Assembly (NCBI GenBank): GCA_025331565.1 | Contig: JAFREQ010000066.1 | Location: 496,001-560,000, forward strand | Source: Holacanthus passer | Lineage: Eukaryota > Chordata > Actinopteri > Pomacanthidae | Reading direction: 5' to 3' | Length of the DNA: 64,000 bases | Shown: piece by piece, positions 51,050 to 63,372 of the stretch | How the letters are laid out: each line of letters begins with the position of its first letter | How positions within the stretch are numbered: position 1 is the first letter of the stretch | Translations under genes and position numbers: made by a program | Notes under the pieces: model-generated | Seen by the model: only the letters and a program-made list of their open reading frames with translations | Database searches by the model: none | Told to the model about the DNA's origin: nothing

Positions 51050-51435
51050 GCAGAATAATATCAGCACATTATCGGTATCAGCCGATAAAAGCTTTAAAAC
51101 GACACATTAATGACAAAATTAATGAAACACAAATGAAGTGAGTTTTTTTGAAGTGTCCGAAACAGATAGGAGGAGCCACGTCCCGTTCCTTCAGCATCAG
51201 CATCTGAAGAGTCGTCACTGTGATCATTACGAAAAAGTTGTTAAAAGCAGCAAGAGACAGGCTTCAGAGATAAAATACCCGTCAGCAGTAGTTTTATTAT
51301 TCGGCCCAGTGCATGTTTACATTTTTAAAAGCAATGTATTTATGTGCATATATCAGTATCAGCATTGACAATTGGCCAAGATAAGTTGAAAAATATCGAC
51401 ACATCAGATATCTGCAAAAATATCATGCATCCCCA
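51050..51435 (+). repeat. Nested repeat with ATCGGTATC-type words (family C)
   Basis: The left part reads CATTATCGGTATCAGCCGAT and the right part CATATATCAGTATCAGCATT, ATATCGACACATCAGATATC, ATCATGCATCCCC. This resembles a fish repeat rich in TATCGG/CCGATA words. It sits inside the CAGTGGTGG element, so it inserted later. A diverged relative may lie at 25600-25760. Confidence 0.5.
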
Positions 51436-51597
51436 AAAATAGTCTAATACAAGTGAAAGTAGTAGAAAATGTCCACATGATTTTATTCTGTAATACATTA
51501 TTATAGTATTATGACTGCATTAATGTGAAAGTAGTACTTTGCTGTTGTAGCTAAAGTGGAGCTAATTGAAAGTACTTTATAAACAGTTCAATAGTTT

Positions 51598-51860
51598 AGT
51601 CCAGCGGTTCCCAATCTAAGGGTCACGAGATAAATCTGAGGGGCTGTAAGATTTATAAAAAAGATAAGATTCACTTTTTTTTTTAATGGGTGAGGAAATA
51701 CCTTTTTAACTTTTTTGAAGTGTTGGATTATTTAAACATAAACAGTTGTTTAAATGAAACTATTTGACGAGTTCAGAGGATAAATGTCACTTTGTTGGAA
51801 CTGCTAACAACTCATAGACTTCTGAAACATTTCTCCGCATAAGGGTGGGGAAGGTGTTTG
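51598..51860 (+). repeat. Nested repeat starting CCAGCGGTTCCCAA (family D)
   Basis: TCCAGCGGTTCCCAATCTAA, GGGTCACGAGATAAATCTGA, GGGGCTGTAAGA, then CTAACAACTCATAGACTTCT follow the order of a common teleost repeat (CCAGTGGTTCCCAACCT, AAATCTGAGGGGTC, TTAACAACTCATAGAC). It is inserted within the CAGTGGTGG element. A second piece lies at 58640-58760. Confidence 0.6.
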
Positions 51861-52065
51861 ATATGTAACAGTGATCATTTTAATGAAATTAATCTAAGCA
51901 AGTATTAACTCCAGCTGTCGGATGAATATACTGGAATAAATCGTCCATTATTTCTGAGATCCAGTGCAATAGAAGCAAAAAGTAGCATCAAATGGGAATA
52001 CTTAAGTAATCCATATATGTTTTGTTTGGTATTGAGTAAATGTACTTAGTTACTTTCCACCACTG

Positions 52066-55000
52066 TTTGAAATGAGGAGAACGTATTTTCATTTTATTTT
52101 AAAACAAAAAGTAATGGTTGTAGTGATACTACAATTTTAAACTGACTGTCTGTCACCAGCAGCAATTCAGGTCAGAAAAAAATCACTTTAACCTGAATAA
52201 AGCAGACTGCACACCTCCTACAGGTCCCGGCTATATGTTTGAATAGATTCCCCATTGATAAAAAAAAAAATGGTAGTAAAAGTTGGTGGAGGTTATAAAA
52301 TGTTCTGTGCGAGGTCACGTTGAAGCGAAAAGTGTAAAAGTGACACTGAGGTCTATTATAGCAGCATCGAAGCCCTGTTGAAATAACTCAGTCCACTCTC
52401 TACTTTGAGTAAATTAAAAAATCATCTAAGCTGACACTTTTTAAGCAGGTCACACATCCATAGACGGCAGCACCATCGGCTCTATTCTTTTCCCTGTGAC
52501 ATGATTGCTGTTGCATTTATAGCCGGCCAGTGATCAATGCCGCGTCTGGCAAGTTGGTCATAACTAATGGCTCCAGAAGCATCAAGTCTCCATTGTGAAG
52601 CTGGAGACATTGACAGGAGGTGTACTTAGTTGACGGGATTGATCAGCACATTTTGTTTATTTTTTGAAGATTGTGAGGGAGGAGAAAGAGGACAATCAAT
52701 TTCCACACGGCGCCTTTCACTGCTTGCTTATACACCTATGATTGGCTGGAGATGTGCAATCCGAGATCTTAGATTGTTCATAATTATTTGGAAAAATTGC
52801 TGCACTTCGACTGAGTCTTAAAAATGAATCTTGTGAAACAGCTTCGCCATTGATTTTGTTTTTCTCTTCAAGTTAAACATAAAGAACTCTGGCACCAGAC
52901 TGAATATAATGCTGAAGATCGAACATCTCCCCTCAACAATGGGTCAATAGGAACTCATCTCTAAGTCCAAGTCTGTGGTTATAAATTAGATGCCTTTTTT
53001 CAAGTCTTTTTGATGGGATTCACTTTTTTTTTTTTTTTTGATGGTGCAGCTTTAGCTTTGTTAAAAGAAAAGATGATTGTTTCATCAATGAAGGCCACAG
53101 AGTCAACTTTTCAAACTAAGAGGGAGTCGTATTGATCTCTCGGAAGAAAAGCGAGTGACAAATCAAAAATAGGTTTGAAGGCAAAGAAGCTTGATGTGCG
53201 GGATGAAAAAAAAAAATTCTGTATTTCATTATTTATTTTTATTGCGAGAGGAATAAAGTACACCTGTGATGGCTATTTCATATTTTGTTCTTTTGTTAAG
53301 ATTCTCTGTTTTCATAGAATTAAAACATTTCAGAAAAAAAACTTGTGTGTGATCAGGAAGAGCACAGAATAGCTTTATGAAACAAGCTTCGGTGTCATAA
53401 CGCTGCTACTTGTACATATTGCTGCCATGACAGGGTTTGTGGCGACTCCATTACATCAGGTCTCCAATGCTCATGCAGTTTTTGTGGGCAGCCGCAGATA
53501 ATTAAATGTCGATTTACCCTCTTCGACTGTACCGGGGCAATATAGCTGCTTTGCTGACAAATTGAACACTTGCTACAGCCTCGCGCTCTTATGATTCAAG
53601 GCAAGGTGCCATGTGCAGACAAGGTTATGAGGAATTGGCCCAATTCTGGCGCTGATTGCAACGTTTACTGGGGCTCTATACTGCTCTGGCTTGGAGTTAG
53701 AGACTGCTCAAGATGTATGTGCCGCTGCTGACGTATGTGGCGGCGGTGTGTTGGGGAGAGGGTAGACAATCACAACCCTGATCAGTCATCCAGACAGTCT
53801 GTGAGATGGGAAATGACTGCTAGCGGGGTTCAGCCACTGGTTATAGATGAGAAAGGCACAGGGTAATAATAGATTCCTGACCAGCCTGATTCATCAATTG
53901 AATTATTAGAGTTATTGTCCTTATCATCCCCATCATCGATCTACAATAACGACTGAGTGCCTGCTTAAAAATGGTGAGTTTGTTGGCATGTGTAAAGGAA
54001 GAAAAAAAAATCCCAGCCACAGTTTGTGACCTTTGAATCAACACTTCTATATTTGGAGTGAATAGACACTTCTGTTAAAAGAAAACATGATGAACGTCAC
54101 CGCTTCCAAAGACGCTTATATGAGCCTGTCACATAAAGAACAATTCTCCTCCTGCAACACAATCCAAAGTCGCTCAGCTCTCGAGTGACGGGTCCTTGAT
54201 GTTCAAGCAAACCTTTAAGGTCAAGCAGGCAAGCCGGGGAATTAAACTCACACTTGAACACTTATGTTGGAGAACCTACGGAGTGCAATCAAGGAGTGAT
54301 TAATATTCTCGCAAAACTCTCTGTGATTATACTTGACCCTGTGTGCACCGTATGCATCGTCGGTCCTGACCTCCACTCAGGCTGTCATCAGAACGTCGTC
54401 ACGACCAGGGTGTTGTTTTTGTCCTATACTGAGGTCTTATTATGAGCATAGTTATTGTCACGATTTGGATGTGCTGGTTTCTTAGATTGAAGGCATTTTT
54501 TTTTTGTCACATTCTTTGACAGGTAAACGTGATGCGTGTATTCAGAAGCCATAAACATTTAAACCTGAAATAACATAAATATGTCGATAAGGATAAGATT
54601 AAAAATGTCCTTCATCCACGTCTCAGCTGTCAAACTATCAAACAAAAACTGAAAAGAAAAAAACGGAAAGAAAAAGAAAACAAAAAAAACGTAGGTGTTT
54701 TCCAAAACCTTATTTAAGTCCAAGTCCTCAAAAACATACTGTATGCAAACAAGGCCAAAATTAAAATGCTCAAATCATGATTATATTTATATTCAAAAAA
54801 AGAAAGCAACGTCCTCCTTTCTTGCCCTGTTTCACCACGTCTGTCTGCCTGATAAGAGCATTCTCATCTGGAGCCACGGGGTTTCTGCTTTGTAGAGTTT
54901 GAGCAAAATGTCCTCTTTCACTTTAGTTTTTTCTTGATGGAGAACTACACAACATATGACAATTTACCTCCACACGACTTTTATTCATTTAGCAAGTTCA

Positions 55001-55299
55001 AAATATCTAAGAGAAGCAATCGGATGATTTTACTGAAGATACAAAATAGTAAATAATAACAACCCTACTTCAAATAATACCATAGTATAAAAGCTGAAGG
55101 GGAATGAGTGCAAAAGTGAAACTGTCACTTTTTATTCAAAATTCAAACATTTGTTCAAACGTGGAAAAAAAAATTTGAATTAGTTTGTCTTATGAGCCAG
55201 CAGAGGGCGCTCTAAAATTCACTACCAGCTTGACCTATTGACCGATCAGGAAACTAAGCTAGTAATGTTATGTTCTTTGCTACGAAAGTGGAGGACACT
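52066..55299. other. grik3 upstream flank, unassigned
   Basis: AT-rich sequence with A- and T-runs near 52260, 53024 and 54000, and an A-rich, G-poor stretch at 54650-54690. CAGCAGAGGGCGCTCT at 55199-55214 is a word common in dispersed repeats. No exon was recognised. Confidence 0.5.
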
Positions 55300-55508
55300 A
55301 GCAAAGCCGTCCTGACAGTCATCTTCAAATGTCTTGTGTTGTCCAGCTTGAAAACCTGATCAGCTTTTTTTTGTTATTATATCAGACAAAGTGGCTGCAA
55401 GTCTCCACATTTGAGAAGCTGGAATTGAAGAAGTTTGCACTTTTCTTGGAAAAATTATTTAAACAATTATTGCAATTTTTACCAATTGTCAGTTGATTGT
55501 TTCAAATT
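55300..55508 (+). repeat. Piece of family A, 3' half
   Basis: ATCTTCAAATGTCTTGTGTT followed by GTCCAG, then CACATTTGAGAAGCTGGAAT and a T-rich end with AATTGTCAGTTGATTGTTTC, matches the internal and 3' segments of the same family. It lies in the upstream flank of grik3. Confidence 0.55.
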
Positions 55509-58500
55509 TAGCGAGAGCGAGGTGTTCCTGTAACACTTGTCAAGATTAAAATGGCATCAAACCCTGATGTCACAATGAACTGGTATGTTTCTTTATCATA
55601 CTGAACAAACCGATGCTGATTTTCTTCTTCTTCTGCTGTGCTGAGCTTAATGCAAAGTACCAGGTTTGGAAGTTTGCATAATGTGAATCTGGGTAAATAA
55701 AAACATAATTACGGGTTTTTGGTTCAGAACTACGGGTTGGCCATCAGCAAAGCTTCCTTTCAGTATGTTTACTATCTCCAGAGAGTTCATTCTGTGCTTC
55801 AAAGTGAGGGAGAGTGAGAGGCCAGTATCATGACATGCCTTGCAAATACTCCAGCAGCCAATACCCACAAGGCTTTGTTTCAGAGGTTATCTCCACTCTC
55901 CACTCAGTTCACTCGAGTAGCCTATCTATCAGTGACGAGAAGGGAGCAGCGGTGACAGCCGCAGTACGATTAGACGCTATGTCAGCTAAAATTGCGCAGG
56001 CAGTTGAACAGGGCCAGCCTTTGTTGTTGTTTACACAGTGTTTGCCCATCATTAGGCTTGGCAAGGCCGGCTGCCTACTCCTTTTATATTAATTAAAATG
56101 AATATACATTAAAGACCGCACGTGTGGCTCCCAGCCAGAATTTTGAAGTAAGACTCAATTAACCTCAATGACCCTGTCTAACGCAAACAATGAGAAATTA
56201 ATTATATGCTGCATCCAACCCAGACAAGCTTAGTGGCTTCAAAACTGCATTATAAATGGTTCAGAATGCATTTCCACCTTGTTTTCGTTTGCGTCTGCCA
56301 AATCAATGGCCCATTAAAAAATCTGCAGCGACATAAAATGGATATCATGAAAGCGCAGGTGTTTGCAGGGCATGAGAGCTCCGAGAATCAGCTTTTATTT
56401 GTATATGATTTTCCACTCGTTCATTGATTTAACTTGAATGTTAGACAGACACAAGCTTGTCAGATATTCTGAGACAAGAGTGAACACGATATATTTCCAT
56501 GCTGTCTTTTATATGTCAAGAAGGAATGTGAGATTTCCCGCATTTGAGGTCAAGTTTATTCTTATTGTTTAACATAATGGGACAAAAGTTGCTTGCGTTG
56601 GTCAAAGAGGACACATTCATTTCAGAGGTCACGCAGAATTGCAGCCTAAAAACTCGAGCGTGTCCCTGTGTCTTACTATGTGTGTGTGTAAGCGAGTCCG
56701 ACACACACGTACACACATTCCGACAACCCGTGAAAGAAAGTGTCTCGCTAATTTGAAACGTGTTTGCATTTGTTCACAATACAGTGATCCGCAGACTTTC
56801 ATGTTATCACATTGGCAGTTATGAGTAATTGCACCCCGCAGCAGTCCCTACCCCTGGACAACTTTTAATTATGTTACAAAGTGCACATGCTCTCTTGCAT
56901 TAATGTCTCCGCTGGAGTCTTGAACGATTACATTCACTCCGCCGTTGTACGAGGACCGGCTTCCCTAAATCATAAAAACATGTTTATTAATCTTAGGAGA
57001 TAAACTCACACCATGGTATTTTGCCGATGTGAGTTAGGGATTATGCTTTGTGTTATGTGTGATAAGGAATTTAAAAATAATGTGCAGCAAAGCCGTGGAA
57101 TGCTTACAGAAGCTGAAAGGCAGCAGGGGAGCTCAAGTCTTTTTTTTTTTTTTTTTGGACGAAAGAGAATAGCAGAGAATGAGCGCCGACAACATGAATG
57201 AATGAACCCACTGTAACATATTCCTCGGGCACCGTGGATCATTTATGTCTTGTATGGCCTATGCCTGGAACATCTCTCCCTGTGGAGATGAACGTGTGTG
57301 TGTGCTGTCCATCATCGCAGGAGCAGATGAGTGTGAAGTGAAGCACATACCAACCAGCCACGTGTCACTCACAGTTTCTTGTCGGGCAAGTCCCTCTTGT
57401 CACACTCGAGTCGAGGAACATGTCGAGGAGTGATTGCTTCACACTCAGTTTTGACCAACACATCCAAAACATAAAACCTTTACCTATGTCTTTTTTACCG
57501 TGCAGATGAGCAAGCAGAAAGCAGCTTTTTTGGAAATATTCTTATTTTCTATTAATAAACAGAAGCTTGCATTTTTCCTCATCTGAATCAGTTTTATTAT
57601 GCAGCTCACGACACCAGATTCTGTTCAATTAAAAATGTTGCAAGAAGAGCTCAATTATTTCGCTAGTTTATCAGATACAAACCGGGGTGGATAACGCAAA
57701 GAACGAAAGAAAGAGCTCAAAAAATGTGCAGCGTTCAACCAACAAGTCTCCTATTCGTGCACTTTCTTCCCTCCAGAATTTCTTAATATCCTGAGTGATA
57801 TGAGACCAATTTTCCAGAGAGGATTAAAGAGACCTTTGGGATACATCTGCTCAGATAACATGATGATGAAACCATGAAGGTGTAGGAGAGGCTTTGATAA
57901 TAAGTTTGGAAATATTGCATTTCTTTGTTCATCAAGACATCATTCATAGAAGATTTATTAGAAATTTAAATGTTACAAGGCTTGCAATTGTTTCAGTATA
58001 AAACACCTATTTAACGCTTGACTGATTATGGCTGCATACATTAAGCACACTGGAAAAAATGACCACCGCACTTACTGAAGCAATCACGGACTGGATTTGA
58101 AAAAACTCTAACGAGAGACAGGGGTCGTTTGGCAACGTGCTCTTACAATCAATGTACACTGCACTGTGCTGGCTTAATCAAAGATCTTGTACATGGATAA
58201 TCGCTACAAGTGAACCTTGCCTGGCTGACATTTGCATATATTGAGTTACAGGAGTCAGTCTCACTCAGACTCTATCTGGTGGATCACTGCATGCGATGTT
58301 ATCTGCATGGAGCTGAAAACATCAAAACAGCCTTCTTCAAATCATTTTTCACACGTCGCCGCGGTTAAAGTTTGACGTTGATTCTGTTTAATGGACGGCC
58401 GGAACGCAGGTCGAAATCCATTATACAGTATTCAGTAATATTGATGGAGTGGATATAGAAAATATTACGGCTTTATATATTCGTTTTAAAGTGAACTCAT

Positions 58501-58639
58501 AAGTGCAGTTATGATGGGATAATGTGCAAACGTGTGGCCAATCGTTAATTAATGAACCCTTGTATATTCATTAATGTTTTATGTCTTGTAGGTCTGTTTG
58601 CCTCTGATGAAGGATATTATAGTTATAATCTAAGCCACA
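55509..58639. other. grik3 upstream flank, unassigned
   Basis: Single-copy-looking sequence with a short CACACACGTACACACA stretch near 56702 and a T-run near 57140-57156. No exon or RNA gene was recognised. Confidence 0.5.
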
Positions 58640-58760
58640 AGGGGAGAGGAGATAAGGAGATAAATCTGAGGGGTCACGAGACTGACAGGAGAGAAAAGCA
58701 AAAGAAAAAAATGTATTTCTGCTCTTCTCAGAATATTAGTCTTAACTTGCCGAGACAAAG
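58640..58760 (+). repeat. Second piece of family D
   Basis: GATAAATCTGAGGGGTCACG then GAGACTGACAGGAGAGAAAA matches the AAATCTGAGGGGTCACGAGA and GGGAGAGAAAAG segment of the family seen at 51598-51860. Only the 5' portion is recognisable. Confidence 0.55.
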
Positions 58761-58960
58761 AGGACAGACCAAACAAAGTCCATCCAAACACAGAAGTGGC
58801 CTAACGGTGGTGACACCATTAAGAAAACTTTCGAGCATGTTTCTGGACAACTAATATCCATTTTTATGTGTCTGATCAGAAGGAAGACACACGAGAGTTA
58901 AATCAGCTCCATTAGCCCCAGTTGAGCTTCTGAACAGAAAAATCACTTATGAGGCTTAAA

Positions 58961-59087
58961 ATACATTAGTAGATTTCCAGAAGAAGTTCTTTCTTGGATC
59001 TTTTGATGAAGAAAAACAAAATAATCTTTGCATTGAAGAAAAACTTACATTAGTGCATTTCCAGTGGAAGTTCTGGCTTGGATGTTT
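58961..59087 (+). repeat. Imperfect tandem duplication, period 84 bp
   Basis: ACATTAGTAGATTTCCAGAA (from 58963) recurs as ACATTAGTGCATTTCCAGTG (from 59047), and both continue GAAGTTCT, CTTGGAT, TTT with few changes over about 43 bases. The offset is a constant 84 bp. It lies just beyond the family D piece. Confidence 0.7.
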
Positions 59088-59093
59088 AAAAAC

Positions 59094-61487
59094 TAAAGAT
59101 AATGTGCTCTATACAGAACAAAGAATGCTGGGAGCTAAATTAATAGAGATAAAATTTGCAAAATGTTTGGCCGGAGGACAAAGCAGAAAAAATAATATAT
59201 GGCTACAGCCTATAAAGTATAAAGAACCTTTGGGCATCTGATACTCCTGGAAGGTGCCTCGTTAATTTTTGCATGCAATGCATTTGTAATTTAGCCAGTA
59301 AGACAATAACCACAGCAATGCAGTTAAATTGAATCACAGTTTTGACTTAAAGACTTAATAATAATGGCCTTGCAACGTTATAAATCACATATGATGTTTT
59401 GTCAGCGAAACAATATGGCAGTATGAACAGCATAGTAATTATAATCATCAGTATAACTACACTGACATCACAGAGTTGTCACTCACGACAAAGCCACATT
59501 TTTAAAGCTGCATTTGAACTGTAGTTTGTTCTAGAGAAGCTGTCTGAATCTGGTCCAAACCTTCCTGCCACAACAGATCAATATACCTTCAGACAAATGA
59601 TTACAGGACACTATACAAATTATTACAGGAAACCATCGTGAAAGCTTCTCGCAATAATTAAAACAAATGATATGAGGGGAGACAGGGAGAGGTAGCCCCT
59701 GTAGCCCTGATTTTTAACTCGCCGACAGCTTTTGGAGACAAAAGCCCTCAGAGTAGAAGATCGCTGATGTCTCACAGACGCCTGAAAGATATCAAGCAGG
59801 GTAAATATCTGGTCGTATTGGAAAGGGGTTGGCAGGGGCATGCAATGAGCTGCAGCCAATCAGAGCAGGGGAAGGGAGGAGTTGAAAAGATGTCACTTCT
59901 GATATCACTTATTACATGTGTTTTGGAGATTCCTCCTGGTGAAAGATCTTGTAATGTGTGACCCCCCTGTCGCTGATCATGGTCATGTAGAGTGCGAATT
60001 CAAGATTCATGATTACAAGACAGGAAGTTGTGTAATGAGAACAGAGCAGTGATCTGATGTCTTTGAAAGTCATGTAGTGTGACCAAGGCATAATGTGATC
60101 TCAGAACCTCTCCTATGGGCCCGTAACAACATTAATTAAAATTTAAAATCACTGCTATTAACTGAATTTTTGCTGGATGAGATGATCCTGTGTGGCATGA
60201 GAGAACATTTTTGTGTAACCATTGATGCTCCTGTTGCTGGAGAACTGGTCGTCATATCTAAGCTTTTATTCCTTCTCTGTTCTTACATAAATCTCTCTGA
60301 ACATACAGCCATCATATACCAGTACAAGTCTCATGAGGATTAATTAACCTATATTGTTCATGGTGACATCGCTTGAAGGCCCTGTGGGAAATGGTGCAAC
60401 TGAATGCTCCTCTATTACTTGCATAGTCAATAAGAGGGAGTGACCTGACAAGAATGTAGATTTGTTGTTGCCTAATGAAGCACAATGTTGCTCATTTCTT
60501 TTCTTTCTCTATACCTATATCCTTTGAAATGGTGTAGTAACTGGATTATCTCTATTGGCATGACGGCTACACGTCACATCTCTCGTGGATTGTTTTTTAA
60601 CGCGTGTGTCACTCCTTCAAACATACATATTTCTCTACTGTCAGGTAGGTGAAGCTTCAGTTTCAAGCGAGCATCCTCCATTTTGTTAAATAAACCCACA
60701 GAGCACAATGCCCTGACTCCACCAGAGAGCAGCCTTTAAGACTGGAGCTTCAACTCAAAGACCAGACATTTAAGTGTTTCACCACTGGGAGGTTGCAAAG
60801 GTCTAATTAGCCACTGTGTCTGCTCTGTCAGCGATGGCAGACCGGTACAAGGCCCTTCCTTCCGCTGCCAAGCGAGCTCCAGAACACCATAGCTCCATAT
60901 TACGGTGTCAAGCACAACTGCGCCTGTTTCCTGCGCGCTGCTCGGTTCTCCCCGTGGGAATGCTTCTGGGGAAAGAATACAGCAATTACCCGTGGACTGC
61001 AAAGTGAAAGGTGGAAGGATTTGTATTTACCAGCCAGTGAGTGGTTAATGACAATACAATATGCTGGAATTATGGGGATTAGAGGCCAGGGATTTGTGTA
61101 GTGTACAGTCAAGAGAATTTCAATCAACACCTTAGTGCTACCTCAGTAAATTGAGGGAGGGCGAGTTAAATGCTGTGAGAAAGGACAAGTGAGTTGGCAA
61201 CAAGTTTTTTTTATTGTACTCACAGGTGCATGTGATGTTTAAGTTCTTGTCTGTGTTTTATAGCGATGTAAAGAAACATGACAACAGAGGAGAGATCACA
61301 TGCTGAACATTAAGGTGGCTCAGGTGGGCTTTCTGGTCCAATCCAGTTTAATTTATTGCCCCTAATTATGCATAGTCTCAAAGGTCTCTGTAGCTACTAA
61401 ATAATGAAAGTCCAACAAAAATGGATTAGACTTTTTTTTAAATGGTGAAAAACAACAACAGGGACATGCAGAAAACACAAAATGAAC
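59094..61487. other. grik3 upstream flank, unassigned
   Basis: AT-rich sequence with no recognised repeat or exon. 60720-61010 is slightly GC-richer and holds short open frames on both strands without recognisable domains. Confidence 0.5.
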
Positions 61488-61675
61488 ATAATTCAATTCA
61501 ATTTTATTTGTATAGCGCCAAATCACAACACAAGTCATCTCAAGGCACTTCGCATACAGAGCAGGTCTAGACCATACTCATAATTATTATTTATAAAGAC
61601 CCAGCACTTGGCGACATCGGTGAGGAAAAACGTCCTTTTAACAGGTTGAAACCTCGGAAACAAAAACAAAAAGAA
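61488..61675 (+). repeat. Common teleost dispersed repeat (AATTCAATTTTATTTGTATAG type)
   Basis: ATTCAATTTTATTTGTATAG, CGCCAAATCACAACACAAGT, CATCTCAAGGCACTTCGCAT, GAGCAGGTCTAGACCATACT, GTGAGGAAAAACGTCC and GAAACCTCGGAAAC occur in the order found in a repeat dispersed through many fish genomes. The distal part, after the CCTCGG word, is missing. The superfamily is not clear to me. Confidence 0.7.
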
Positions 61676-61789
61676 CCCTTGATGAACATCCATGTCTGAG
61701 GCCTCTGTTACAATCATCATTGTCATTATTACCAACCAACACCACTTTGAGAGTTGCTGATACTCTGGGTCTTATGTTCTGCCATCACT

Positions 61790-61930
61790 CTTTTATGTGA
61801 GCCCATGTGGGAAGTTTTAACATATGTCTTTACATATTTCATAATATGTTTTATGTATTTATTATGTTTCATGTACAAGTCTGTGTTTCACTTGGCTGTG
61901 AGTCAAATTTTCCCTTGAGGACAATGTACA
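61790..61930 (+). repeat. Possible LINE 3' tail
   Basis: T-rich sequence ends with TCAAATTTTCCCTTGAGGAC and AATG, resembling the TGAATTTCCCCTTGGGGA-type end of several fish LINEs. No coding part precedes it. Confidence 0.3.
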
Positions 61931-63171
61931 GTAGACAGTAATCAAACACAGGTGCAGGTGGTACTAATTAACAGTGGATTACCTGACCGAGCAAAAAAAT
62001 GAAAAAAAAAAAAATACAAAATGTATTTTGTTATCATGTGTAAATAGATTTCTCTTTGCCTTCCTGCCATCGGTAATGCATGGAGCTGTGTGACCGTTTT
62101 GCAGGGTGCAATGATTACATTCAAGAGTGCAATCACACAAACACCAGCAGCACTTAATTCAGCACTGTAGGGAGATACAACACTAAACATTCGTCTCTTC
62201 GGGCTAAATTTCAGGAGGGACGGCACCACTTCACTCAAACAACTGTGGAGAGCAATAAAATGGCAACAACAGGATGTGGGAAAGCGCTCGTCAAGGAGAC
62301 TCTAAACTTATTAGGCAAATTACACTTGATCTAAATCATCCCCTGCCGGAAAAGGCCATCCATCTATTTTTGGTGTTTATCCCAGTCGGGCCTTTCCCCA
62401 GTAAACTGTCTTTGGAGGGTGCCAGGTAGAGAGGAAACTAAGAATGACTTTGGAAATTGGAATTGTTTCTCTCAGTTTAGTTCGAAGATTTGTAGTCAGT
62501 GTCTCTCTAGTTTGTATCTGAGTGATCACGTCGCCATTCAAACGCCACCACCACAACGTTCAGGGCCGATGTGCTGAGTGGTGCATAAAGGACAAACTAC
62601 TTCTCGCATTGATGCTGAAAGTTGGCATTGGACATAAATTGCGTGTTCTAGATTCCTCCAATTCAGCCATAATTCCTAGAAATACTGAGGCCGTCAGTGA
62701 ACTATTGCATTACCATCTATTTCGCTGTGAGTTGGACGATCTTCACTTCGGTCTCTGATTCAATCTCTGATGTAAGTAGCTTCAGTACACAGTGGCCTCA
62801 GTGCTATTTATGAGGTTGCTGCCGCAACATCCGCCTGTCTGCAACAAATGAGAGTGATGATTGTTTCTGTGGCCTTTGTGGTCTTTCAGTGGTTTAGTTA
62901 ACAATGCTGTTTTAAATCCCAATAAGGGGAGCTCCAACTGCAAAAAGCCACTCATTCAGTCAGTGCTGCAAGTGATTCACCCAGTTCAGCTTGAGGATCC
63001 TGTGTTAAATATTTTTGTTCGTGTACTGAACACCATTAGTATCAAGGTGCTTCTATTTGATATAGTCTCACCAGAAAGTCATGAGTCTGCCCCAGTAACA
63101 CCCCTTACAATAGGTGGTCGAGCACTAAGGCTTTTTTTTTTACCAGGTGCCCCAGCTACATTAGGTGGCTG
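61931..63171. other. grik3 upstream flank, distal, unassigned
   Basis: An A-run lies at about 61999-62014. Short open frames at 62522-62758 and 62861-63178 show no recognisable domains. The latter may partly be repeat-derived, since a LINE fragment follows directly. Confidence 0.45.
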
Positions 63172-63372
63172 CTTGTGATGTGGAGAAATAGTGGTTTGAC
63201 TCCAAGGTCTTTTCAGATCACTGAGCTCCTTTCTCTGTCACGGGGAAAGAGTCAAGCCGGCCAACAGAAAAACCTAATTTCAACTTCTTCTATGATCTTT
63301 TCCTCATGGTCACTACCCAAAGCTTATGGCCATAGGTGAAAGTCAGGATGGAGACTAAAGCTTTGTTGTCTG
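63172..63372 (-). mobile_element. LINE ORF fragment (RTE-like or related), minus strand
   Basis: Read on the minus strand, the peptide piece LTFTYGHKLWVVTMRKRS matches the conserved LTYGHELWVVTE-type motif of a widespread fish non-LTR retrotransposon C-terminal region. The following DNA, with GGAGCTCAGTGATCTG and the terminal ATTTCTCCAC, also aligns with that element (GGAGCTCGGT-type motif, then CTCCACAT). The copy is short and diverged. The clade assignment is uncertain. Confidence 0.6.

Larger units (their letters stand above)
50984..52065 (+). mobile_element. CAGTGGTGG-ended MITE-like element carrying nested insertions
   Basis: The left end CAGTGGTGGAGAGG and the right end ACTTTCCACCACTG form terminal inverted repeats of a very common percomorph non-autonomous element. 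Element-internal words are visible: GGTAAAAGTACTAATACAG near 51018, AGTCTAATACAAGTGAAAG near 51441, CATTAATGTGAAAGTAGTAC near 51519, and GAGTAAATGTACTTAGTTAC near 52034. Two other repeats split it (51050-51435 and 51598-51860). The 8 bases flanking each end (gctaaaac and tttgaaat) are not an obvious target-site duplication. It has no coding capacity. Confidence 0.65.
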
